This document shows, piece by piece, positions 1 to 5,006 of a stretch of 5,297 bases of DNA. Origin of the DNA: Actinomycetota bacterium (lineage in GTDB: Bacteria > Actinomycetota > Thermoleophilia > Gaiellales > Gaiellaceae); NCBI GenBank assembly GCA_005883245.1, contig VAXT01000033.1, positions 3,187 to 8,483 on the forward strand. Direction: 5' to 3'. Position 1 is the first letter of the stretch. Every line of letters begins with the position of its first letter. The notes beneath the pieces were generated by a model, which saw only the letters and a program-made list of their open reading frames with translations, had not been told where the DNA came from and ran no database searches. The position numbers and the translations under genes are program-made.

Positions 1-834
1 GCCGAGCTCCCGCCGGGAGTCGTCAACATCGTCACCGGCGACGGCCGCACCGGAGCGGCCCTCGTCGAGCACCCGGACGTGGACAAGATCGCGTTCACCG
101 GCTCGACCGAGGTCGGCAAGTCGATCCAGCGCCGGCTCGCGGGCACCGGCAAGCACCTCACGCTCGAGCTCGGCGGCAAGGCGGCCAACGTGATCTTCGA
201 CGACGCCGCGCTCGACCAGGCGGTCGAGGGCATCGTCAACGGCATCTACTTCAACCAGGGCCACGTCTGCTGCGCCGGCTCGCGGCTGCTCGTCCAGGAG
301 TCGATCTACGAGCCGCTGATCGGCAAGCTCAAGCGCCGCCTGGCCACGCTCCGCGTTGGCGACCCGCTGGACAAGAACACCGACGTCGGCGCGATCAACT
401 CGAAGCAGCAGCTGGACAAGATCAAGGAGCTCGTCGCCGCGGGCGAGGAGGAAGGCGCGGAGATCTACCAGCCGCCGTGCCGCCTCCCGGAGAAGGGTTA
501 CTGGTTCGCGCCGACCGTCTTCACGAACGTGGCCCAGAGCTACCGCATCGCGCAGGAGGAGATCTTCGGCCCCGTGCTGTCGGTGCTCACGTTCCGGACG
601 CCCGACGAGGCCGTGGAGAAGGCGAACAACACGCCGTACGGCCTCTCGGCGGGAGTCTGGACAGAGAAGGGCTCGCGCATCCTCGCGATGGCGCAGCAGC
701 TCCGGGCGGGCGTGATCTGGGCGAACACGTACAACCGCTTCGACCCGGCGTCGCCCTTCGGCGGCTACAAGGAGTCCGGCTTCGGCCGCGAAGGCGGGCG
801 CCACGGGCTTGAGCCGTATCTGGAGTTCGAGTGA
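1..834 (+). CDS. Aldehyde dehydrogenase, catalytic, C-terminal 277 residues (5' partial)
   Basis: This NAD(P)-dependent aldehyde dehydrogenase oxidises an aldehyde to a carboxylate in the cytoplasm; the substrate cannot be read from sequence. The frame is open from base 1, so the N-terminal half lies outside the window. Fragment residues show the family landmarks in order: PPGVVNIVTGDG (about 4-15), the cofactor-binding FTGSTEVGK (32-40), the general-base Glu of LELGGK (E56, bases 166-168), and FNQGHVCCAGS with the catalytic Cys as the first of the Cys pair (C90, bases 268-270). EEIFGPVLSV and the C-terminal PFGGYKESGFGREGG follow. The protein stops right after GLEPYLEFE, so it lacks most of the last beta strand (xxKTVxx) that usually ends the family. 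The stop overlaps the next gene's GTG by 4 bases. Together with the pseudo-ALDH downstream it resembles the first domain of ALDH16-type proteins. Family assignment is certain; subfamily is inferred. Confidence 0.96.
   Translation, partial: AELPPGVVNIVTGDGRTGAALVEHPDVDKIAFTGSTEVGKSIQRRLAGTGKHLTLELGGKAANVIFDDAALDQAVEGIVNGIYFNQGHVCCAGSRLLVQESIYEPLIGKLKRRLATLRVGDPLDKNTDVGAINSKQQLDKIKELVAAGEEEGAEIYQPPCRLPEKGYWFAPTVFTNVAQSYRIAQEEIFGPVLSVLTFRTPDEAVEKANNTPYGLSAGVWTEKGSRILAMAQQLRAGVIWANTYNRFDPASPFGGYKESGFGREGGRHGLEPYLEFE
822..825 (+). promoter_or_regulatory. Ribosome binding site for the SnoaL-like gene
   Basis: GGAG lies 5 bases upstream of the GTG at 831, inside the last codons of the aldehyde dehydrogenase. 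It supports the GTG start and, with the 4-base GTGA overlap, translational coupling of the two genes. Confidence 0.5.
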
Positions 835-1265
835 CGGAGGCGGAGAACAAGGCGCTCATCAGGCGCTTCTACGAAGAGGTCTGGCAGCGAGGCAATCTCG
901 CCGTTCCAGACGAGGTGTTCGCCGACAGGTACGAGCGTCACGACCTCCGTGCGGGCGAGCCCACTCCCGGGCCCGAAGGGCAAAAGGAGATCGCCGGCGC
1001 GTTTCGGGCCGCGTTCCCGGACCTCTCGTGGGAGATCGACTTCATCCTCGGCGATGGAGAGTTCGTCGTCGGCCGCTGGACCGCCAGTGGGACCCACCGC
1101 GGTGCGTGGGCTGGTCTCGAAGCGACAGGTAAGTCGATGCGCTTCTCGGGCATCAACGTCTTCCGGGTCTCGGATGGGAAGGTCGTCGAGATCTGGAATC
1201 ATCGCGACGACCTCGGGCTCATGCAGCAGCTCGGAGCTCCGGTCTATGCGGGTGCCGCCGAATGA
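831..1265 (+). CDS. SnoaL-like / ester cyclase family protein
   Basis: This is a small alpha+beta-barrel protein of 144 residues, normal length for the SnoaL-like family (NTF2 fold), whose members include polyketide cyclases and many proteins of unknown substrate. Visible hallmarks are an N-terminal helix ENKALIRRFYEEVW (5-18), GPEGQKEIAGAFRAAFPDL (47-65), GEFVVGRWTASGTHRG (76-91), TGKSMRFSGINVFRVSDGKVVEIWNHRDD (99-127) and the terminal GLMQQLG (129-135). The acidic residue proposed as catalytic in SnoaL falls in the HRDD segment (D126/D127). It starts at GTG, overlapping the upstream ALDH by 4 bases, and its stop overlaps the next ATG by 4 bases. It therefore lies inside an ALDH/pseudo-ALDH operon. 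About 20 of its first 100 codons end in A or T, against 2 of the first 91 in the upstream gene, suggesting a later arrival. There is no basis for naming a polyketide pathway; the substrate is unknown. Confidence 0.88.
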   Translation: MTEAENKALIRRFYEEVWQRGNLAVPDEVFADRYERHDLRAGEPTPGPEGQKEIAGAFRAAFPDLSWEIDFILGDGEFVVGRWTASGTHRGAWAGLEATGKSMRFSGINVFRVSDGKVVEIWNHRDDLGLMQQLGAPVYAGAAE

Positions 1266-2056
1266 GCCGCCTTCCGATCAAGAAGACGTACAAGCTCTAC
1301 ATCGGAGGCGAGTTCCCGCGCTCCGAGTCGGGACGAACCTACGAGGCCGAGGGCGCGAACGTCGCTCGCGGCTCCCGCAAGGACCTCCGCGACGCCGTCC
1401 GGGCCGCCCGTGCAGCGTTCTCCAAGTGGTCGTCGATGACCGCCTACAACCGGGGCCAGGTCGTCTACCGGATCGCCGAGATGCTCGAATCTCGACGCGC
1501 CGAGTTCGCGGAGCTCAGCTCCGGCGCCGACGAGGTCGACCGCTCGATCGATCGCCTCGTCTGGTACGCCGGCTGGGCGGACAAGCTCGCGCAGGTGCTC
1601 GGCTCCTCGAACCCGGTCGCGGGCCCGTACTTCAACTTCACGGTGCCCGAGCCGACAGGCGTCGTCGGGATCCTCGCGCCCGACGAGCCGCCCCTGCTCG
1701 GGCTCGTCACCCGTGTCGCGCCCGTGATCGTCGGTGGCAACACGACCGTGATCGTCGCGTCGGCGACGCACCCGCTGGCGGCGGTCGAGTTGGCCGAGGT
1801 GCTCGCGACTTCCGATGTCCCCGGCGGCGTCGTCAACCTGCTCACCGGACGCCGCGAAGAGCTCGCGCCCTGGCTCGCCGGGCACATGGACGTGAACGCG
1901 CTCGACCTAGCCGGCGCCGACGGGGTCGAGGAGCTCGAACGTCTGGCGGCCGAGAACGTGAAGCGTGTCGTCCGGGGCGCAGCGGACGATCAGAGCCCGT
2001 GGGAGATCGCGTGCTTCCTCGAGCTGAAGACGGTCTGGCACCCGATCGGCGTCTAG
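1262..2056 (+). CDS. Short ALDH-like protein lacking the catalytic residues (pseudo-ALDH)
   Basis: The 264-residue protein begins like a normal aldehyde dehydrogenase: KTYKLYIGGEFPRSESGRTY (8-27), AVRAARAAFSKWS (45-57) and PTGVVGILAPDEPPLLGLVTRVAPVIVGGNT (131-161). Full-length members have about 480-500 residues. Here the sequence runs through VPGGVVNLLTG (186-196) and HMDVNALDLAGAD (208-220), then passes directly to a C-terminal segment ending FLELKTVWHPIGV (252-264), a typical ALDH terminal strand. The whole catalytic domain with its Cys is absent. The PWN asparagine is replaced (APDEPPLL), the cofactor-binding Lys of the KPSE motif is replaced (VASATH), and FTGS is absent. The frame is clean and coupled to its neighbour by ATGA, so it is more likely a maintained pseudoenzyme than a decaying gene. 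The second domain of ALDH16 proteins is likewise non-catalytic; I infer a partner or scaffold role for the catalytic ALDH upstream. Confidence 0.87.
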   Translation: MSRLPIKKTYKLYIGGEFPRSESGRTYEAEGANVARGSRKDLRDAVRAARAAFSKWSSMTAYNRGQVVYRIAEMLESRRAEFAELSSGADEVDRSIDRLVWYAGWADKLAQVLGSSNPVAGPYFNFTVPEPTGVVGILAPDEPPLLGLVTRVAPVIVGGNTTVIVASATHPLAAVELAEVLATSDVPGGVVNLLTGRREELAPWLAGHMDVNALDLAGADGVEELERLAAENVKRVVRGAADDQSPWEIACFLELKTVWHPIGV

Positions 2057-2072
2057 TTAGAGTGCCCATCCG
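2057..2072 (+). repeat. Possible solo terminus resembling the 3409-3570 element
   Basis: The 16-base gap between the pseudo-ALDH stop and the next ATG contains GTGCCCATCCG (2062-2072). This differs by a single missing C from the GTGCCCCATCCG that opens the palindromic element at 3409, and it lies just after a stop codon as the element does. No right-hand partner is visible, so it may be a relic or chance. Confidence 0.25.
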
Positions 2073-2666
2073 ATGACCGGCCAGCGCCGCTTGAGCCAGG
2101 CGATCTCCGAGGGCGACGGGATCTCCCTGATCGCGCCCGCGGTCGACGCAAACGCTGCTTCAGCCGCCGAGCGCGGCGGAGCCGAGGGCGTCGTCGTCCA
2201 GGCCAACCTTCCTGGAGTTCGCGACGCGACGGGGTTGCCGATCCTCTGGCGCCTAGACGCGCAGCCGGCGGAGGCGCTCGGCGCAGGCGCGGATGCCTTG
2301 CTGCTCCCGGCCGCTGCGCTGGAGGAGGACGCCGAGCACGTGGAACGCCGTTGGCGTGAGGCGCACGACATCGGCCTCGAGTGCGTCGTCGAAGTGCGTG
2401 ACGCGGATGAGCTGGAGCTCGCGCTCGAGCGTCTCGACCCGGAGATCTTTCTCCTCGCGCCGGAGGAGGCGAGCGACGCCGACGACCCGCTCGAGAGCGT
2501 GCTCGACCTGCTCCCCGACATCCCGGCCGGCAAGCTCGCGATCGCCGACGTCGAGGTCACGACCCCCGACGAGATCGCCGAGCTGGAGCGCGCCGGCGTG
2601 GACGCCGTGATCGTCGCCTCGCACAACCTCGCAGGCCTGGTTCGTGCGGCCCCGCCCGAGGTCTGA
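2073..2666 (+). CDS. TrpC-like TIM-barrel protein, probable pseudoenzyme
   Basis: The 197-residue acidic protein reads like the later part of indole-3-glycerol phosphate synthase, which usually has about 250-270 residues. Matching blocks are ASAAERGGAEGVVV (29-42; TrpC A..YE.GGA), LPILWRLDA (55-63; LPVLRKDF), AGADALLLPAAAL (71-83), GLECVVEVRDADELELALE (101-119; GL..LVEVHd..EL..AL), LLPDIPAGKLAIADVEVTTPDEIAEL (146-171) and AGVDAVIVASHNL (174-186). The Glu of LVEVH is kept (E107). Other catalytic features are not: the EIKR lysine motif is APAVD, RKDF is WRLD, GINNR is LLAPEE, SESGI is ADVEV, and the phosphate-binding GES loop is ASHNL. It should not be annotated as a working tryptophan enzyme. 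It starts at ATG 16 bases after the pseudo-ALDH stop and is probably in the same operon; no strong Shine-Dalgarno sequence precedes it. The fold assignment is from motif spacing only, and another phosphate-binding barrel family is possible. Confidence 0.72.
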   Translation: MTGQRRLSQAISEGDGISLIAPAVDANAASAAERGGAEGVVVQANLPGVRDATGLPILWRLDAQPAEALGAGADALLLPAAALEEDAEHVERRWREAHDIGLECVVEVRDADELELALERLDPEIFLLAPEEASDADDPLESVLDLLPDIPAGKLAIADVEVTTPDEIAELERAGVDAVIVASHNLAGLVRAAPPEV

Positions 2667-2723
2667 CGCACTCGTCCTCCGACTCCGCGAAATCCCGCTC
2701 TGCGAACTCCGGGCAGAAGACCG

Positions 2724-2741
2724 CGACCTCCCCGAGGGTCG
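2724..2741 (+). terminator. Small hairpin in the 2667-2785 intergenic region (weak terminator candidate)
   Basis: CCTC-CCC-GAGG forms a 4-bp stem, extended by CGA/TCG with one bulged base. It lies between the TrpC-like gene and the lipoprotein gene. There is no T-run, so function as a terminator is only possible. The rest of the gap shows nothing else except the TATAAC box at its end. Confidence 0.22.
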
Positions 2742-2770
2742 ATGAAGTCACGGGTCTCGCGATTCCCGGC

Positions 2771-2776
2771 TATAAC
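2771..2776 (+). promoter_or_regulatory. -10-like box TATAAC upstream of the lipoprotein gene
   Basis: TATAAC is one base from the sigma70-type consensus and is conspicuous in this GC-rich context. Transcription would be expected to start about 6-8 bases after it, near 2783, almost on the ATG at 2786, which suggests a leaderless mRNA. No convincing -35 hexamer is seen at 16-18 bases spacing. Confidence 0.35.
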
Positions 2777-2785
2777 GTGCTCCTG

Positions 2786-3409
2786 ATGCTTCGACCGGCG
2801 GGAGCAGGGGTTTTGGCAGCGTTGGCGCTCTTCGCCTCGGGCTGCTCCGGGGACGAGAGCAGGCCGGCGGCTGCCGCGCAGACGACGCCCACCACGTGCC
2901 CGCAGACCTGGAAGGCCGGCTGGCAGCGGCTGGCGAACCGCCTCCACACGACCGTCTACTGCCCGACGTGGATGCCGAGCCCGCTCGACGCGAAGATGGG
3001 CGGCCAGTGGGACAACGGCGTCTCGGTCGAGAAGGACAAGAGCTACCTCGTCAGCTTCCTCTGGCACGAGCCGCCGAGCCAGGACGTCCATGTGAACTTC
3101 CGCGGGTACCCGGGGCGCACCAAGATCCCGCGCTGCGAGGACGTCGAGGTCGTCGGGGGCAAGGTGCGCAGGACTACGATGCCATGCTTCAGCGACCCGC
3201 ACGGGACGCGTCGCCTCGGCGACATCACAGCGACGATGTACACGGTCAACCGTGGAGTCGACCAGTGGCACATCCTCTATGCCTGGCACGACCACGGGAG
3301 CCTGTACGCAGTCAGCGAGCACGTGATCAAGCCGCTCACCTACCGCAGGGTCGTGAGCAACCTCGACCGCCTGGTCCGCGGGCTCGTCCGCGTCAAGCCG
3401 ACCACCTAG
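2786..3409 (+). CDS. Predicted secreted lipoprotein of unknown function
   Basis: The 207-residue product starts with a classic lipoprotein signal: MLRPAGAGVLAALALFASGC, with Arg at position 3, a hydrophobic stretch, and an ASGC lipobox at C20. This predicts export by Sec, lipidation and anchoring to the outer face of the membrane. A short low-complexity linker (SGDESRPAAAAQTTPTT) follows. The mature domain has four cysteines (C38, C59, C117, C134), enough for two disulfides, and is rich in Trp, Tyr and His (QWHILYAWHDHGSLYAVSEHV, split over 160-180). I do not recognise the family. The start is chosen at ATG 2786; an in-frame GTG at 2777 would add three residues (MLL). Neither start has a Shine-Dalgarno sequence, and the TATAAC box just upstream favours the ATG as a leaderless start. 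The TAG stop shares its bases with the left boundary of the palindromic element. The following gene also looks exported. Confidence 0.85.
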   Translation: MLRPAGAGVLAALALFASGCSGDESRPAAAAQTTPTTCPQTWKAGWQRLANRLHTTVYCPTWMPSPLDAKMGGQWDNGVSVEKDKSYLVSFLWHEPPSQDVHVNFRGYPGRTKIPRCEDVEVVGGKVRRTTMPCFSDPHGTRRLGDITATMYTVNRGVDQWHILYAWHDHGSLYAVSEHVIKPLTYRRVVSNLDRLVRGLVRVKPTT

Positions 3410-3425
3410 TGCCCCATCCGGCAAT
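3409..3425 (+). repeat. Left terminal inverted repeat of the palindromic element
   Basis: GTGCCCCATCCGGCAAT matches the reverse complement of 3554-3570 at 15 of 17 positions; the two differences are both transitions. The first G completes the TAG stop of the lipoprotein gene. Confidence 0.8.
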
Positions 3426-3480
3426 ACATGCCGGCTTCTGGCCCGCGATCACGCGGCGCCAGAGTCCACCCTCGCCCTTA

Positions 3481-3499
3481 CCAAGGCTGCAAGCCTTGG
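3481..3499. repeat. Perfect central hairpin of the palindromic element
   Basis: CCAAGGCT and AGCCTTGG form a perfect 8-bp inverted repeat around a 3-base GCA loop. It is the apex of the larger palindrome. There is no T-run after it on either strand within the element, so it is not a canonical intrinsic terminator, although the folded transcript could still affect transcription or mRNA stability. Confidence 0.85.
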
Positions 3500-3553
3500 C
3501 CGCGGTCGAGTGCGGTCTCTGGCTTGGTGCTCGCGACTCAGAAACTCGGCGGC

Positions 3554-3570
3554 ATTACCGGACGGGGCAC
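3554..3570 (-). repeat. Right terminal inverted repeat of the palindromic element
   Basis: The reverse complement reads GTGCCCCGTCCGGTAAT, 15 of 17 identical to the left terminus. It ends 5 bases before the ATG at 3576. Any ribosome binding site for the downstream gene, for example the G-rich GACGGGG at 3560-3566, would lie inside it. Confidence 0.8.
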
Positions 3571-3575
3571 TAGCG

Positions 3576-4964
3576 ATGAAGCTCACCCGGAAGGAGCTGC
3601 TCGTCGGGGGAGCCGCGGGCGCCGCCCTCGGCGCCGCCGGGATCTACGAGCTCGTGGACAAGCTCGCCGACTCGCCGCCGGGCCACTTCGGCGAGGGCCG
3701 CGACCCCGAGCAGCACCTGCTCGACGGGATGCGCATCGAGAAGCAGGAAGGCGTCGAGGTCGTCGTTCCCGTTCGCCACCACCAGCTCGTCACGGCCAGG
3801 GTCGTCGCGCCACCGGACCAGCTCCGCGACGCACGCGCTGACCTCGCCGCCGTGCTGACCAAGCTCGACGCCGACTATCCGGGGACGCCGGAGGGGCTCG
3901 CGATCACGGTCGCCTGGGGCCTGCCGTACTTCCAGACCTACGTCGCGGACGCCGCCGAGGTGCACCTTCCGTTCGACCGCCGGGCGAAGAAGCGTGCGCT
4001 GATCGACGCGATCCGCTTTCCGAGCGACCCGGACGACACGCTGCTCGAGGACAACGACGCCGCTTTCCTGTTCCGCAGCGACAACGAGGAGCACATCCGC
4101 ACGGCCGCGACGGAGATCTTCGACCGCATGAAGGGCGTGCTCGAGCCGACGAGCATCCGCAAGGGCTTCGCAGGACAGATGGACGGTGGAAAGGGGTTCC
4201 CGAAGGAGATGGCGACCGCCGCGGGTGTGCCCGGGGCGGACTTGATCCCGGATGGCTCCGAGCTCTTCCTCGGCTTTACGTCGACCCAGCGAAACACGCT
4301 CGGGCCGCCGCGGATCGTCAACTTCGAGACGCTCGGGCTCGTCGACCTAGGGCCGCGCTCGTACTTCCACGGCGGCACGCACATGCACCTCTCGCACATC
4401 TTCGAGGACCTCGAGGCGTGGTACCTGAACCAGGATTTCAGGGATCGCGTCAACACTGCGTTCCGGCCGCGGCTGCCAGTGCGGCCGGGGGCCCAGACGG
4501 TGCCGCAACCGCCGAGCCGCGCCTCGTCGGAGAGCGACGTGCGCCGCGACTACCACCGCTTCGGAGCCATCGGGCACAGCTCGTCGCTCCAGCCGGCCTC
4601 GCGGCTGCAGCAGGACGTGAGGGGCTCGGACGGGACGCTCTACCGGAAGGGCACGGCGATTCCGCAGCGAGCCGACTTCAACACGCTCGACAACCCGTTC
4701 TTCTGGAGCGCGGACCCGAAGCGCGACCGGATGGGTGAGGACCCGGCCGCGGGGCTGCACTTCGTCGTCTTCAATCCGACGAGCGACGACTTCCACCGCA
4801 ACCGGCTCGCGATGGACGGCGTGCTGCCGGGTGGAGAGAAGCTCCAGTTCGCCCCTCGGGCGGCTGGGCAGGGCTTCAACTCGATCCTGCGGACGACGCA
4901 CCGGCAGAACTTCCTCGTTCCGCCGAGGCGGCACCGGTCGTTCCCGCTAGTCGAGTTAACGTGA
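3576..4964 (+). CDS. Dyp-type peroxidase-like protein with Tat-like N-terminus
   Basis: The 462-residue protein resembles heme-containing dye-decolorizing (Dyp) peroxidases. Its N-terminus, KLTRKELLVGGAAGAALGAAG, is Tat-like, with an RK in place of RR, so export is likely. Dyp-like landmarks follow: LAITVAWGLPYF (108-119; family LTVT.GFG..LF), a GXXDG motif as GQMDG (200-204, D203 distal aspartate), GSELFLGF (227-234), GGTHMHLSHIFEDLEAWYL (266-284), GAIGHSSS (330-337) with H334 as candidate proximal heme ligand, and GLHFVVFNPTSDDF (393-406). The segment that carries the distal Arg in typical members (GS...RRI) reads GTHMHLSHI here, so that Arg appears to be Ser or His. The ATG at 3576 is chosen because the signal-like sequence begins there; an in-frame GTG at 3510 would translate the palindromic element's right arm. 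Heme binding and peroxidase activity are inferred and may be altered or absent. Confidence 0.8.
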   Translation: MKLTRKELLVGGAAGAALGAAGIYELVDKLADSPPGHFGEGRDPEQHLLDGMRIEKQEGVEVVVPVRHHQLVTARVVAPPDQLRDARADLAAVLTKLDADYPGTPEGLAITVAWGLPYFQTYVADAAEVHLPFDRRAKKRALIDAIRFPSDPDDTLLEDNDAAFLFRSDNEEHIRTAATEIFDRMKGVLEPTSIRKGFAGQMDGGKGFPKEMATAAGVPGADLIPDGSELFLGFTSTQRNTLGPPRIVNFETLGLVDLGPRSYFHGGTHMHLSHIFEDLEAWYLNQDFRDRVNTAFRPRLPVRPGAQTVPQPPSRASSESDVRRDYHRFGAIGHSSSLQPASRLQQDVRGSDGTLYRKGTAIPQRADFNTLDNPFFWSADPKRDRMGEDPAAGLHFVVFNPTSDDFHRNRLAMDGVLPGGEKLQFAPRAAGQGFNSILRTTHRQNFLVPPRRHRSFPLVELT

Positions 4965-4980
4965 GTGGACACAGACGCGG

Positions 4981-5002
4981 GCCCCTTCGCTTCGCTCGGG
5001 GC
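4981..5002. terminator. GC-rich hairpin between convergent genes (possible bidirectional terminator)
   Basis: GCCCC (4981-4985) pairs with GGGGC (4998-5002). A small inner GC/GC stem around TTC and a short internal loop complete the hairpin. It sits in the 42-base gap where the + strand Dyp-like gene and - strand phosphofructokinase gene end facing each other. There is no T-run, so termination activity is suggested by position and symmetry only. Confidence 0.45.
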
Positions 5003-5006
5003 GGCG

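Larger units (their letters stand above)
3407..3572. mobile_element. MITE-like imperfect palindromic (foldback) element
   Basis: The two halves of this non-coding segment are imperfect reverse complements over their whole length. Matching blocks, read inward from both ends, are GTGCCCC(A/G)TCCGG(C/T)AAT, TTCTG, CGCGA(T/G)CAC, GCCAGAG.CC, a CTCG, and CCAAGGCT at the middle. The arms are 83 and 82 bases when counted from the CTAG at each edge, and the perfect central hairpin lies within one base of the midpoint, so the symmetry is global. A TA dinucleotide sits outside each terminus (3407-3408 and 3571-3572), as expected for target duplication by IS630/Tc1-mariner-type transposases, though palindromic ends (CTAG) make that ambiguous. 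No transposase is encoded, so it would be non-autonomous. It fills the whole gap between the lipoprotein and Dyp-like genes. A large regulatory RNA hairpin is the alternative reading. Confidence 0.68.

Noticed and set aside
949..2076. 375-codon + strand frame overlapping the SnoaL-like and pseudo-ALDH genes
   Set aside because: The translation is Arg-rich with no recognisable family, while the overlapping frames give clear SnoaL-like and ALDH sequence.
2073..2666. Annotation as functional trpC
   Set aside because: The protein is about 60 residues short and the key Lys, Asn, Ser and phosphate-loop residues are replaced.
2777..2785. GTG start for the lipoprotein
   Set aside because: It is possible and in frame, but it has no ribosome binding site and adds only three residues before a good signal peptide. 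The ATG at 2786 fits the TATAAC box better.
2057..3424. 455-codon open frame on the - strand
   Set aside because: It lies antisense to two better-supported + strand genes, crosses their boundary, and its product is low-complexity Arg/Ser/Ala-rich sequence typical of antisense frames in GC-rich DNA.
3481..3499. Central hairpin as an ordinary intrinsic terminator for the lipoprotein gene
   Set aside because: There is no T-run on either strand, and the hairpin is the centre of a much larger palindrome spanning the whole gap.
3510..3575. Upstream GTG start extending the Dyp-like protein by 22 residues
   Set aside because: The extension would translate the right arm of the palindromic element, and the Tat-like signal begins naturally at the ATG at 3576.
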